Assembly: GCA_012520845.1 (NCBI GenBank)
Contig: JAAYNL010000004.1
Span: 22,736 to 86,735 of the forward strand
Direction: 5' to 3'
DNA: 64,000 nt
Origin: Thermoplasmatales archaeon
GTDB taxonomy: Archaea; Thermoplasmatota; Thermoplasmata; Methanomassiliicoccales; Methanomethylophilaceae
The notes beneath the pieces are model-generated. The model was not told the origin of the DNA. It saw nothing but the letters and a program-made list of their open reading frames with translations, and ran no database searches. The position numbers and the translations under genes are program-made. Each line of letters opens with the position of its first letter. Position 1 is the stretch's first letter. Of the stretch, positions 1-8,488 are shown one piece after another.

Positions 1-62
1 TCCAGGGAAGCCATCTCGCCGACCACGGCACGGACGTCGAAGGAACTCATCTCCTTTTTCAT
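1..62 (-). CDS. N-terminal fragment, probable NFACT (Rqc2/NEMF) family protein
   Basis: Only the first 20 or so codons are inside the window; the gene runs off the left edge on the minus strand. The start reads MKKEMSSFDVRAVVGEMASL, which resembles the N-terminus of archaeal NFACT proteins, the tRNA-binding ribosome quality-control factors. Two in-frame ATGs are possible, at 62 and 50. A TATA-like stretch near 86-95 lies about 26 bases upstream of the ATG at 62, which would fit a leaderless message. The identification rests on a very short stretch and is tentative. Confidence 0.4.
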   Translation of the reverse strand, partial: MKKEMSSFDVRAVVGEMASL

Positions 63-130
63 CGCCCGCCGATTGCGGGGTGGCCGTATATCTGTTGCGC
101 AGGCCCGCGGCGCCGCGAATTCCAGAAAGG

Positions 131-139
131 TTTATCAAT
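131..139 (+). promoter_or_regulatory. TATA box of tRNA-Thr gene
   Basis: The stretch tttatcaat sits about 30 bases before the mature 5' end of the tRNA-Thr gene, the usual archaeal TATA (box A) distance once a short leader is allowed. Confidence 0.5.
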
Positions 140-164
140 CGGCTCTTGTTTAGTTGGGGCACAC

Positions 165-239
165 GCCGCTGTGGCTAAGGGGTATAGCGATGCCTTGGTA
201 AGGCGTAGGTCGTGGGTTCAATTCCCATCAGCGGCTCCA
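165..239 (+). tRNA. tRNA-Thr (anticodon GGT)
   Basis: The cloverleaf can be folded by eye. The acceptor arms GCCGCTG (165-171) and CAGCGGC (229-235) pair perfectly, the anticodon loop is TTGGTAA with anticodon GGT, and the T arm contains GGTTCAATTCC. The discriminator base is T and CCA is encoded at 237-239. It reads ACC/ACT threonine codons. No intron is visible. Confidence 0.95.
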
Positions 240-263
240 TTTCCACTTCACGAGGGGGATACG

Positions 264-668
264 ATGTACTGTGCGGGTTGCGGCAACGAGGTCGGGGATT
301 CCGACGCGTTTTGCGGCCGTTGCGGCCGCCCGCTCGCGGGCGGCCCCCCTCAAATGGCCATCGACGGCAAGGACGAGGCCGTGGCCCTGGTCCTCGGCGC
401 GATAGTCCCCGGTCTGGGGATAATGTACTCGGGCAGGTTCCGGGAGGGGATGTCCTACCTGATTGCGGCCGCCCTGTTCGCCGTCGCCTCCTTCGCGGTT
501 CTTTTGCACGTCGGCACCGACGTCGCGGCGATGGAGGCCTTTTCGGGCATCCTGCTGTTGACGGCGATGGCGACGCTCGCCCTCCACCTGTTCGCCGCGT
601 ACGCCGGCTACGGGTACGCGAAGGAATACAACGAGGCCCTGCGCTCGGAAGGCGGCCCGCCCTGGTGA
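264..668 (+). CDS. Zinc-ribbon membrane protein, 134 aa
   Basis: The start ATG at 264 follows a GAGGGGGA Shine-Dalgarno run and lies 24 bases past the tRNA. The N-terminus is a short zinc ribbon with Cys3, Cys6, Cys17 and Cys20 (MYCAGCG then CGRCG). It is followed by hydrophobic segments starting with PGLGIMYSGRFREG, which looks like a TM2-domain turn, and two further membrane helices. Such zinc-ribbon plus TM2 proteins are common in archaea and have no assigned reaction. The frame can be extended into the tRNA gene, but that part is not coding. Function unknown. Confidence 0.85.
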   Translation: MYCAGCGNEVGDSDAFCGRCGRPLAGGPPQMAIDGKDEAVALVLGAIVPGLGIMYSGRFREGMSYLIAAALFAVASFAVLLHVGTDVAAMEAFSGILLLTAMATLALHLFAAYAGYGYAKEYNEALRSEGGPPW

Positions 669-1853
669 TCAGACCATCCTGTAGAACACGAAGCCCGACC
701 AGATCTTAGGGTAGAAGAACGTGGTCTTCTTCGGCATCCTCAACCCTTTGCCGGCCAGGTCCCAGATCGTCTCGAAGGAAGGGTCGTTCAGTATGATCGA
801 GACGGAGGCCTCGCCGTCGAGCGCCTTGGATATGGCGGAATCGATCTCCGCGTCGTACGTCACCTCCTTGCCGGCGCCGTCGGTGCCGAGGGCGTTCTTG
901 AGGACGGCCTCCTGCACGGCGTACGTGTCCAGGGACCACAGGCCGTCCTTCCTGGGGCAGTCGGCCAGGTAGAAGTTGCCCGACGTGAACGCGAAGCCCA
1001 TCAGGTGGTCCCCGAGCCTCTCGCGGAACTCCTTTTCGCCCATCGGGCCGGCGACGGAGAGTTCCTTGCCCAGTCTCCCGACGAGGGTCCTCTCGTCGAC
1101 GTCGGGGCGGTTCACCACCCTGTGGGTGGGCCAGATGACCATCCCCGGGTCGTCCTCCGCCACGAGGGTGGCGAGGACGAAGGATTTCCTCTCGTCGCCC
1201 GGGTTCTCCCTGGAGTAGTTCAGCGCCGTCTCGTACCTGTGGTGGCCGTCGGCTATGAGCATCTTCTGGTCGGCGAGGGCCTTGGTGATCTCGTGCGTGA
1301 CGTCCGGGTCGGAAATCCCGAGGTATTCGTGGGTCACGCCCGCCGGGTCCTCGTATATGTACAGGGGTCTGGCACTTTCGTGGATCGTGTCCCACAGCCC
1401 CTTGGGGAGCCCGGTGAATATCCCGAATATCGATTCCAGGTGCGTTTCCACGTCCCTGAGCAGGTTGAGGCGGTCCTCCTTGACCTTGGAGAAGGTTTCC
1501 TCGTGGGGCATGACGTTGCCTTTGGAGTAGTCCTCGGTCTTGAGCCTGCCGACGATGCCCGTGCGCGCCATCCTCCTGCCGTGCTCGTCGAAGGTCTGTC
1601 TGTACAGGTAGAAGGACGGCGGGTCGAAGGCCAGGGAGCCGTCGGCGATCATGCCGTCGAGCTCCTCGCGAGCCTTCCCGTATCTCCCGTTTTCCGGGAG
1701 GAGGGTGAACCTGGTGACGTTGCCCTTCTTGGATTGGAGTTCCGCCAGATGCTTTTCGCCTATCACGTCGTAAGGCGGGGAAATGCGGTCGTCTATCTTC
1801 TCGGAGCCCTTCAAGGCGGGCCTGACGCCCTCGAACGGTAGGAAAACCACCAT
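669..1853 (-). CDS. DUF1015 family protein
   Basis: This 394-residue protein matches the DUF1015 family over its full length. It starts with an FLPFEGVRP segment, has SPPYDVI near residue 26, and carries the signature DGHHRYETAL near residue 202. The GHHR motif recalls the nucleotide-binding motif of ParB/SerK-like enzymes, so a kinase or nucleotide-hydrolysing role is conceivable, but no reaction is firmly established to my knowledge. It converges with the gene ending at 668, with no gap between the stop codons. A short gap of 45 bases separates its start from the hypE stop. Confidence 0.85.
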   Translation of the reverse strand: MVVFLPFEGVRPALKGSEKIDDRISPPYDVIGEKHLAELQSKKGNVTRFTLLPENGRYGKAREELDGMIADGSLAFDPPSFYLYRQTFDEHGRRMARTGIVGRLKTEDYSKGNVMPHEETFSKVKEDRLNLLRDVETHLESIFGIFTGLPKGLWDTIHESARPLYIYEDPAGVTHEYLGISDPDVTHEITKALADQKMLIADGHHRYETALNYSRENPGDERKSFVLATLVAEDDPGMVIWPTHRVVNRPDVDERTLVGRLGKELSVAGPMGEKEFRERLGDHLMGFAFTSGNFYLADCPRKDGLWSLDTYAVQEAVLKNALGTDGAGKEVTYDAEIDSAISKALDGEASVSIILNDPSFETIWDLAGKGLRMPKKTTFFYPKIWSGFVFYRMV

Positions 1854-1898
1854 GTGATCGAATCGGTAATGGCCACGCGCCCTATAATGCTTATCGGG

Positions 1899-2948
1899 TC
1901 AGCAGATTCTGGGTACTGGGTCGCCGATCGGCGGTTCGAGGATCCTACGGCCGCCGACTTCGGTGGTCATGACCACCCTGGGTCTGTCGGACTCGACGGC
2001 CCTGCCGATTATCGCGGCGTTTCTGCCGTTGGGGTGGGATCTCAGAGCCTTCAGGATTTCCTCGGCCATGTCAGGCACGCAAGCCACGACGGCCTTGCCC
2101 TCGTTGCCTATGGACAGCGGGTCTAGCCCGAGCATCTCGCAGGCGTTGACCACGGCCCCGTTCAGCGGGATGGATGGGCCGTCGATCTCCATGCCGACGC
2201 CGGACTTGCCGCACCACTCGTTGAGCGTGTTCGCAAGGCCGCCTCGGGTCGGGTCCTTCATCGCCGTCACGCCGCCCACCTTCAGGATCCCCTCTATCAT
2301 GCCGTTGAGGGGGGCGACGTCGCTCTCGACGACCGTCTCGAAACCGTAGCCCTCCCTGAACGAAAGGAGGGCGATGCCGTGGTCGCCCAGGGTCCCGGAG
2401 ACGATTATGGCGTCGCCGGGACGGACGTTGTCGTCCGACGTCCATTGCGAATCGAACCTGCGGTACTCCTCGGCGACGGCTATGTTGTGGTCCAGGTACG
2501 GGGACCTCCTGCCGACGGCGGCGGTGGAGACGACGAGGCCGTCCACCCCGCCCCGCTCCACGACCTTGGTGTCGCCGGTGGCGATGGGCACGCCGCATTC
2601 CTTCGAGGTCCTGCCCATGGACGCCATGATCGATTCGAACAGCCCGATGTCCAGGCCCGCCTCTATGACGAGGGAGCAGGACAGAGCCAGGGGCTTGGCG
2701 CCCATGACCGCGATGTCGTTGACCGTGCCGGCCACGGACAGCGAGCCTATGTCCCCCCCGGGGAACACGAGCGGCTTGACCGTGTGGCCGTCCGTCGTGA
2801 ACACTATCCCATCAACCACGGCCGAGTCGTCGAGGGACGACAGCGGCACCTCCGACTCCATCTTCGGGAAATGGGGGAAGACGTGGCGGTCGAGGAATTC
2901 CTGCATGGCTTCCCCGCCCGCCCCGTGGTTCATGCCGACCTTGGCCAT
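1899..2948 (-). CDS. hypE: Hydrogenase maturation factor HypE
   Basis: HypE makes the cyano ligands of the NiFe-hydrogenase active site by dehydrating a thiocarboxamide on its C-terminal cysteine. The protein has the N-terminal glycine-rich start (MNHGAGGEAM), the PurM-like SSLDDSAVVDG and GDIGSLSVAGTVNDIAVMGA segments, and ends in PRIC, so the essential terminal Cys is intact. The start at 2948 (349 aa) is preferred over the upstream extension to 3095, which is not HypE-like. The gene implies that NiFe hydrogenases are made; no hydrogenase structural gene is in the window and no other hyp gene is adjacent. Confidence 0.95.
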   Translation of the reverse strand: MAKVGMNHGAGGEAMQEFLDRHVFPHFPKMESEVPLSSLDDSAVVDGIVFTTDGHTVKPLVFPGGDIGSLSVAGTVNDIAVMGAKPLALSCSLVIEAGLDIGLFESIMASMGRTSKECGVPIATGDTKVVERGGVDGLVVSTAAVGRRSPYLDHNIAVAEEYRRFDSQWTSDDNVRPGDAIIVSGTLGDHGIALLSFREGYGFETVVESDVAPLNGMIEGILKVGGVTAMKDPTRGGLANTLNEWCGKSGVGMEIDGPSIPLNGAVVNACEMLGLDPLSIGNEGKAVVACVPDMAEEILKALRSHPNGRNAAIIGRAVESDRPRVVMTTEVGGRRILEPPIGDPVPRIC

Positions 2949-2986
2949 GGCCGTCGGATTATCGGCAATGGGAATAAACCTTGCCG

Positions 2987-3511
2987 TCAGAGGATGGTTA
3001 TCAGGTCGTCGAAGGCCATGCGCCTCTTCTCCCTGACCTCGTACCCGTCGGTGGGGTAGCCCAGCGCTATGAGCAGCTCGATCCTTTCGTCGCACCCGAT
3101 TATTTCACGGGCGACGGGCTCGTCGAACAGGCCTATCATGCAGCTGGCGACGCCGAGTTGCTCCGCGGCGCAGATTATGTGCGCCGCAAGCAACCCTATG
3201 TCTATGCCGCGGAAGCCCATGCCCTCGGTCTTCTCGGCGCGCTCGGCGGGCACGTTGTAGGCGTGGCCCGTGATGGCTATGAAACAGTCGGCGTCCTCGA
3301 TGAACTTGTTCATCTCGCCGATCCTGGCCTTGGAGACCTTCTCGGCGGTCTCGCCGGTGGCCGCCCACAGGCGGTACGGCTGACCGCCCACGGCGGAGGG
3401 GGCCATCCTGCCCGCCTCGAGGATTTTCTTCAGGGTTTTTTCCGGGACCTTCCTGGTGGGGTTGAAGCTTCTGCAACTCTGCCTTTTCAGAATCAATTCC
3501 TGGAATTTCAT
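2987..3511 (-). CDS. Nitroreductase family flavoprotein
   Basis: A 174-residue FMN-dependent nitroreductase-like protein. The N-terminus MKFQELILKRQSCRSFNP is the family FMN-binding start with the conserved R-x-S-x-R-x-F-type pattern, MAPSAVGGQPYRLW follows near residue 40, and the C-terminal half contains LLAAHIICAAEQLGV and ALGYPTDGYEVREKRR. The start at 3511 was chosen because upstream codons run back into the tRNA-Arg gene and do not look coding. The protein is on the short side for the family. Substrate unknown; reduction of quinones or nitro compounds by NAD(P)H is the family chemistry. Confidence 0.9.
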   Translation of the reverse strand: MKFQELILKRQSCRSFNPTRKVPEKTLKKILEAGRMAPSAVGGQPYRLWAATGETAEKVSKARIGEMNKFIEDADCFIAITGHAYNVPAERAEKTEGMGFRGIDIGLLAAHIICAAEQLGVASCMIGLFDEPVAREIIGCDERIELLIALGYPTDGYEVREKRRMAFDDLITIL

Positions 3512-3564
3512 GGTCGTGCGAACGTCGGCGTGGTTAAAGTCGTTATCGGGGCTACCGCCACGGA

Positions 3565-3571
3565 TAATATA
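3565..3571 (+). promoter_or_regulatory. TATA box of tRNA-Arg gene
   Basis: The stretch taatata lies about 26 bases before the tRNA-Arg 5' end, exactly the archaeal TATA spacing. Confidence 0.6.
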
Positions 3572-3593
3572 GGGGGGACGCCTATTGGACCGC

Positions 3594-3669
3594 GGACCCG
3601 TGGGGTAGTGGATTATCCTTCCGGCCTTCGGAGCCGGGGATCCGGGTTCGAATCCCGGCGGGTCCGCCA
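3594..3669 (+). tRNA. tRNA-Arg (anticodon TCG)
   Basis: The acceptor arms GGACCCG (3594-3600) and CGGGTCC (3659-3665) pair perfectly. The anticodon stem CCGGC/GCCGG encloses loop CTTCGGA with anticodon TCG. The T arm is CCGGG-TTCGAAT-CCCGG. The discriminator is G and CCA is encoded at 3667-3669. The AT-rich island begins directly after its 3' end, a typical integration position, although I found no repeated copy of the tRNA 3' end. Confidence 0.95.
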
Positions 3670-3682
3670 TGTGCACCTGCGG

Positions 3683-3916
3683 TCATTCCGTTTTGTCGGT
3701 GTTACGCATAACCAACCTATACGCCATTCTGAATAATGCGAATGCGAATAGGATGCAAGACCCCAGGTAAACCCAGATGCCGGTTTCCATCATGATGTGT
3801 TCTATATCAATGAAATAATTCAAAAAGACGTGTCGCGAGGCGAGCAATGACAGGCATCCCGCAATGATGCCCAGCAAGCTGAATGTAAGCAAATCCATAC
3901 TTCTATTGAAATCCAT
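3683..3916 (-). CDS. Small membrane protein of AT-rich island, 77 aa
   Basis: The protein starts MDFNRSMDLLTFSLLG and has two predicted membrane helices, LLTFSLLGIIAGCLSLLA near the start and WVYLGSCILFAFALF in the second half, with a charged C-terminal tail. The ATG at 3916 is preceded by AGGTGAT, overlapping the stop of the upstream secreted-protein gene by sequence context, so the two are probably co-transcribed. The base composition is much richer in AT than the flanking chromosome. No family recognised; it may be a partner or anchor of the secreted protein. Confidence 0.65.
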   Translation of the reverse strand: MDFNRSMDLLTFSLLGIIAGCLSLLASRHVFLNYFIDIEHIMMETGIWVYLGSCILFAFALFRMAYRLVMRNTDKTE

Positions 3917-3921
3917 AGTAA

Positions 3922-5058
3922 TCACCTGTCTGGATAAAGGATGGGGCTCACAGAGACGGAATACGTTTTGTTTAGGATGCTGAACCAATAGTTTACCTTG
4001 TATACGTCTGTGGAATAATATGCCGTGTCGGAATCCCCGTGGTCGATTTTCACAATCGCGCCCGGTTTGCAGAAATATGTGTATTTGGATTCGTTGGAAT
4101 TCTTTGGAAGAACGTGTTTCACATAAAACCTCCCGGTCGCTTTTATTGATTTATTGATTATTTCCACATTTTGGCCAGAATAATTCCATGAAATACTTAT
4201 TGACGGGTTTGGAACCGACAACCCAACGCTAATGGGGGGTTGTGAGGACCTACAACTATTTGGTCCGTGGCTTAATAGAAACCCGTCAAGGAAAGGACAG
4301 GATCCAAATTCATTTTCAACGCTCATCCAACCGGTTTGCCAGTATGATTTTGGATGCGATTCTTCATGGTATTTGACAATCCAATAATCGTATCCATTTA
4401 CGTTGAATTCGTCGAGACAGTATAATGTGGAAAATGAAAACCAGCCGTGGTTCCCGCATTCGAGGTCCATCTCGCTGACAACCACATTATGGTAACCATG
4501 CTGTGATTTCGACCCAGTATCGGCCGTCATGGTTGCAGCCCAATTGTATATCCTTTGCATTGAACAGGATAGGTTCATTGTTTTGACTGAGTAGCAAAAT
4601 GTTGTATGTGCAATGTTATCGCGATATATTCCACACATATCGGACGTGTCGGAAACAGAGGTAGAGCCAAACTCAGAATCCCATTTTTTGAACAAATGGC
4701 TTCCATCTAAGGAGATTATGACAGCACCGTTTTTGTACGCGTTGGAAATGTCTTTTATGTTTTTTTCTAAATCGGCACAGGACTCGGACACAGCGAGTAC
4801 CGTTTTTTCACCAATTGATTCGATTCTATCCGTTATCGCAATTCCGCGTGCGGATATACATGAGAATAAGGCGTCTGTGCCCGACGGTATTTTTTCTGTG
4901 GCAAATAACGATATTTCGCAATCTTGAACGTTCTTGTTTCCATAGAGGCCGGGGCAATTTATGTCAAAATCTTTGGCAGAATCGGCAGACAGGGTTGTTG
5001 GCACGATGGATAGGGCACACATAGCAACCACAAATGCTGCAAAGAGTTTCTTATGCAT
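3922..5058 (-). CDS. Secreted Cys-rich protein, unknown function
   Basis: A 378-residue protein with a clear signal peptide: MHKKLF, a hydrophobic core up to about residue 20, and a plausible cleavage near LSADS. The mature part has about a dozen cysteines and many Asn, Ser and Tyr residues, typical of an extracellular disulfide-bonded protein. No catalytic motif or known domain is recognised. The gene is strikingly AT-rich with AT-ending codons, unlike its neighbours, which suggests horizontal acquisition. An AT-rich TATA-like run at 5080-5090 lies about 25 bases upstream of the start. It is followed after 5 bases by the small membrane protein. Confidence 0.8.
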   Translation of the reverse strand: MHKKLFAAFVVAMCALSIVPTTLSADSAKDFDINCPGLYGNKNVQDCEISLFATEKIPSGTDALFSCISARGIAITDRIESIGEKTVLAVSESCADLEKNIKDISNAYKNGAVIISLDGSHLFKKWDSEFGSTSVSDTSDMCGIYRDNIAHTTFCYSVKTMNLSCSMQRIYNWAATMTADTGSKSQHGYHNVVVSEMDLECGNHGWFSFSTLYCLDEFNVNGYDYWIVKYHEESHPKSYWQTGWMSVENEFGSCPFLDGFLLSHGPNSCRSSQPPISVGLSVPNPSISISWNYSGQNVEIINKSIKATGRFYVKHVLPKNSNESKYTYFCKPGAIVKIDHGDSDTAYYSTDVYKVNYWFSILNKTYSVSVSPILYPDR

Positions 5059-5544
5059 GGCATATTCAAACAGGTGTAAATATATAATAAAATTCGATAG
5101 AAACTATATTTATATATATTATTAAAGTATTATATATATTATTAATATTTGTGCCGTATGCTGATACTTTTGTAACATTGAACAGATGCAACCCTTGCAA
5201 TCACCCCGTTCGGTAATTCAGCGGGACGCCTTCGACCGCCCCCCTCATGCGTTCGTATCCAGGCTATCTCCCGAAAGAAGGCAATCAGTGCCTGGCTGGG
5301 ACGATTTCCCATGAAATCAATGTCGCCCGCCGTTTACCCAGGCCCTTTGGACGTATGAGATATTTACCGAACAGAGCAGTCGCGACGAAAGGGAACAAAC
5401 TAATGCGCCATCGGCCGACGCTAATCGGGAATCCGTGTCAATTGACACCTTTTTCCGATTAGAAACGTTTTTCACGGACTGCCATAACCACGAGTTTCTT
5501 GCCCGTACGGCCTGTGGACAGGGGGGACGCGCATTTCCGCGGTT
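5059..5544. other. AT-rich to mixed intergenic region, 486 bases
   Basis: The left part is very AT-rich and holds the promoter of the secreted-protein gene. It contains an exact 14-base repeat, tatatatattatta, at 5111-5124 and 5131-5144, one 20-base step apart. The right part returns to average composition. A 71-codon frame at 5247-5462 on the plus strand has no recognisable family, no good Shine-Dalgarno and an odd composition, so I do not call it. The last 85 bases follow the apt stop codon. Confidence 0.5.
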
Positions 5545-6069
5545 TCAGGAACCCTCGTACTCTATCAGGGACTCTATGTCGTAGCCGGGGAGGGCCTTCC
5601 TTCCATCCAGGCCCTTCAGTTCGAGGACGAAGCAGATTTTCACGACCTCTCCCCCCAGCCTCTCGATGATCTTGACCATCGCGGCCGTGGTCCCGCCGGT
5701 GGCTATGAGGTCGTCTATTATCACGACCCTTTGGCCCTTTTTGATGGAGTCCACGTGCATCTCGATGCAGGCGGTGCCGTACTCCAGGTCGTATTCCTCC
5801 TCCAGGGTTTCCCTGGGGAGCTTGCCCTTTTTGCGGGCCAGGGCGAAACCCTTGCCCATGGCGTATGCCACCGGCGCCCCGAAAATGAAACCGCGGGATT
5901 CCGAACCGGCGACCACGTCGAACTCGACGCCCTCGAGGAGGCCGATGAGGCCGTCGACGGCAAGCCTGAACCCGTCGGGGTCTTCGACGACGGTGGTGAT
6001 GTCCCTGAACAGCACGCCCTCTTTCGGGAAATCCGGTATCTCGGTCACGTATGCCTGGAGGTCGTTCAT
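5545..6069 (-). CDS. apt: Adenine phosphoribosyltransferase
   Basis: Converts adenine and PRPP to AMP in purine salvage. The 174-residue length and order of motifs match bacterial-type Apt: the start has IPDFPKEGVLFRDITTV, then AGSESRGFIFGAPVAYAMG with KGKLP, and the PRPP-binding loop VVIIDDLIATGGTTAAM near residues 115-131. It sits 43 bases downstream of the DUF368 gene on the same strand. AMP made here could also feed the AMP phosphorylase pathway encoded at 33.8-37.4 kb. Confidence 0.95.
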   Translation of the reverse strand: MNDLQAYVTEIPDFPKEGVLFRDITTVVEDPDGFRLAVDGLIGLLEGVEFDVVAGSESRGFIFGAPVAYAMGKGFALARKKGKLPRETLEEEYDLEYGTACIEMHVDSIKKGQRVVIIDDLIATGGTTAAMVKIIERLGGEVVKICFVLELKGLDGRKALPGYDIESLIEYEGS

Positions 6070-6112
6070 GCCCCCGCAATCGGAGGGTCCCGCTATATTG
6101 GTTGCGGGCCGT

Positions 6113-6955
6113 TCAGGCGTCGTGGGCCCGGGCGTATCTGTTGAACGCCCAGGCGACGGCCAGCCCGAGGGCGAAGGCGAGGACCGCGGGAATCGCCAGG
6201 TCGCCGACGCCGTCCCTTATCTGCCAGGCGATCACGGGGACGCATCCGACGGTCAGACCCAGGATCAAATAGGTGCCGGGCACCCTGTGGTTCTCCAGTA
6301 CCCTGGTCATCGCCTTCGCGAAGGCGAAGATGCCGACCACGAAACCCACGCCGAGGAACGCTATGTAGTAGGGGTCGAGGTCGGTCACGCCGACGATGAG
6401 CGCGCTGTACAGACCCATCGCGATCAGGATCGCGCTGCCGCTGAGCCCGGGTATGACCTTGGCCATCGCCATCACGAACCCGGCGAACGCCAGGAGCGCG
6501 GCGCCGCTTAACCCCTCTATGGCAAGCCCGCCGGAACCCTCGCCCCCCTCGAAGTACAGGAGGGCGACCATCGCGGCGAAGCCGAGGGCGGCCGCCGCCG
6601 AACCGGCGAACCCGGGTTCCCCCGAATCCCTGGCTAGGCCCCACACCTCGGGCAGTTGGCCTACGATGAGGCCGAGGAAGCAGCATATCAGCAATATTTC
6701 GTAAGCGTCTATCACCAACCGCATCCCGACGGCGGCGACGCCCATGCCAAACACGATCCCGGAGCCGAGGATGGCGAGGAACCAGAATTCCTCCCTCCAC
6801 TTGGCCCTGATCTCGCCGACCGCGGCGATCAGGCGCTCGTATACCCCGAAGGCCACGGCTATTATGCCCCCGCTGATGCCCGGCAGGACGGACCCTATGC
6901 CGACCAGTATGCCCACGAGGAAGTTCTTGGGGTCCTTGTCGGGATTCCCGGTCAT
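6113..6955 (-). CDS. DUF368 (PopT-type) polyprenyl-phosphate transporter
   Basis: A 280-residue integral membrane protein of the DUF368 family. It shows the family hallmark GIGSVLPGISGGIIAVAFGVYE near residue 20 and its internal repeat KVIPGLSGSAILIAMGLY in the second half, with about eight membrane helices. DUF368 members act as polyprenyl-phosphate translocases that recycle the lipid carrier across the membrane in bacteria. In archaea the equivalent carrier would be dolichyl phosphate, used for S-layer protein glycosylation. The start ATG at 6955 overlaps the upstream stop as ATGA, so translation is coupled. Archaeal substrate is inferred. Confidence 0.85.
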   Translation of the reverse strand: MTGNPDKDPKNFLVGILVGIGSVLPGISGGIIAVAFGVYERLIAAVGEIRAKWREEFWFLAILGSGIVFGMGVAAVGMRLVIDAYEILLICCFLGLIVGQLPEVWGLARDSGEPGFAGSAAAALGFAAMVALLYFEGGEGSGGLAIEGLSGAALLAFAGFVMAMAKVIPGLSGSAILIAMGLYSALIVGVTDLDPYYIAFLGVGFVVGIFAFAKAMTRVLENHRVPGTYLILGLTVGCVPVIAWQIRDGVGDLAIPAVLAFALGLAVAWAFNRYARAHDA

Positions 6956-7863
6956 GCCCACATCCCCTCCAGCGTGTACAGTTCCGCGTCGGATGCCGAG
7001 GCCACGGAGACCTCCTTGTCTCTGACGGAACGGAGTATCTCGTCTTCGTAGCGCCATTGGACGGTGAAGTGCCAGTTCATGTCCCTGAACGCCAGGTACG
7101 CCCAGGCGGCGACGAAGAACCCAGCGGTCAGGGCGGTGAGTACCACGAACAGCCAGAACGACCTGTATCCCATGGTCCTGCCGTGCGGGACGGCGGAAAT
7201 CCCGAGGAACGGGGCCACGTGCCGAAACTCCTCGGCGAACCCTATGGCCGCCATCTCGTGGTGCCTGGGGAACTCTGTGACCGACGGGGCCATGGCCAGA
7301 AGGATGAGCAGGGACACGCCGTATAGGAAGACGAAGACCCAGATGGCGTTTTGCGCCGTGTCCACGGCGGCCAGGACCATGGATCCGAACGCCATGGGTA
7401 TGAGGGCGTAGGCCATCTTCCTGCCCGCGAGCTTGCTCTCGTCGACGGCGTCCACCTCGGCGTCCGCAGCCTTCAGCCTCGCGATCTGCGGCGTTATGTC
7501 CGCGCCGCAGGACAGGTTGCAAGCCTCGGCGTAGCGGATCAACGATTTCCTGAGGCCGGACTCCCTTTTCGAATGCCACCTATTCCGGGTTATCAGCAGG
7601 TAGAACACGGCCAGGACGAGGCCGTTGCCGATGAGGTATATCGCGGAGAGCCCGAAGGTCTGGGCCGGGGGTATGTCGGCACCGTGGGTCTTCACCACCT
7701 CGGCCACGTAGGCGATGGCTATCGCGACGTACGTGAGCACGACGAAGGCTACCATGGCGGGCGGCAGGACGATGTCCGTCCTTTCCCTGGAGAGGATACC
7801 CTCGATGATCTCGTTGGCCGCCACCCTCCGCTCGGACACGCCCCTCGATAAGGCGGAATGCAC
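6952..7863 (-). CDS. Multi-pass membrane protein, unknown
   Basis: A 303-residue protein with about five predicted membrane helices: around residues 35-57, 70-92, 150-170, 172-192 and 235-257. A soluble segment of some 50 residues (about 95-145) separates the second and third helices. No family was recognised. It is translationally coupled to the DUF368 transporter, whose start codon overlaps its stop, so a role in the same lipid-carrier or envelope process is plausible but unproven. The start ATG at 7861-7863 lies 28 bases from the divergent GTG-started gene. Confidence 0.75.
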   Translation of the reverse strand: MHSALSRGVSERRVAANEIIEGILSRERTDIVLPPAMVAFVVLTYVAIAIAYVAEVVKTHGADIPPAQTFGLSAIYLIGNGLVLAVFYLLITRNRWHSKRESGLRKSLIRYAEACNLSCGADITPQIARLKAADAEVDAVDESKLAGRKMAYALIPMAFGSMVLAAVDTAQNAIWVFVFLYGVSLLILLAMAPSVTEFPRHHEMAAIGFAEEFRHVAPFLGISAVPHGRTMGYRSFWLFVVLTALTAGFFVAAWAYLAFRDMNWHFTVQWRYEDEILRSVRDKEVSVASASDAELYTLEGMWA

Positions 7864-7891
7864 TTAATTATATCCTAGGGCATCGGGAAAC

Positions 7892-8488
7892 GTGGACAGG
7901 TTGCGGCAGCTCGTCGGGGATTCCAAAAGGAGGTTCGTCGACGAACCCAGGAAGAAGTTCCGTAGGCACAGGAGGGAAGACCTCCGGGACTACAGGAAAA
8001 AGGCCCCGCCGGTGCTGAGCTTCGCGGCGCTGGCCGCCGTGCTTTTCGCGGCCATGTACCTATACAAGGCGTTCATGAACGTGCCCGAGGCGGCGGCCAG
8101 CAACCAGGTCGGGGCCGTCGGCCTGGCGATGCTCCTCATGCTGTTCTTCTTCGTCATGTTCGTGCGGTTCGTGATATCTCTGTTCAGCATGTTCTCCGGG
8201 AACCGCAGGGCGTGGGCCTCGACGGTCCGCATGTGCGTCTCGTACATCGCCCTGGTGGTGCTGGGCGCCGTGGGGATGCCGTTGCTGTTCGGCGACATGG
8301 AGTTCTGGGGGGTCGTCATCCCCCAGTACCTGATGGTGGCCTTCATGGTGGCCGTCACGGCGCTGATGTTCCTGCCGGGGGTGAGGGCTTTCTTCACCCC
8401 CGCCTACGCCGAGCCGGTGGGCATCGGCGGGTGGGCGCTGTTCGTCGCCGGGATAGACCCCTTCGGCGCCAGGAAATTACGGGTATAG
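7892..8488 (+). CDS. Membrane protein with basic N-terminus, unknown
   Basis: The protein begins with about 40 strongly basic residues rich in Lys and Arg, followed by four or five membrane helices (about residues 45-65, 75-95, 105-125, 133-155 and the C-terminus). No family recognised. The start is GTG at 7892; a TATA-like TTAATTATA at 7864-7872 lies about 25 bases upstream, which fits a leaderless mRNA beginning at the GTG. The gene ends with TAG, one of only two TAG stops in the window, and its last 12 bases overlap the convergent acetyltransferase gene. Confidence 0.75.
   Translation: MDRLRQLVGDSKRRFVDEPRKKFRRHRREDLRDYRKKAPPVLSFAALAAVLFAAMYLYKAFMNVPEAAASNQVGAVGLAMLLMLFFFVMFVRFVISLFSMFSGNRRAWASTVRMCVSYIALVVLGAVGMPLLFGDMEFWGVVIPQYLMVAFMVAVTALMFLPGVRAFFTPAYAEPVGIGGWALFVAGIDPFGARKLRV

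Noticed and set aside
5247..5462. 71-codon frame in the intergenic region before apt
   Set aside because: No recognisable family, no ribosome-binding site, and mixed composition; could not be supported as a gene.
3594..5544. Complete integrated element with att sites next to tRNA-Arg
   Set aside because: No integrase gene and no second copy of the tRNA 3' end could be found, so only an AT-rich island is claimed.
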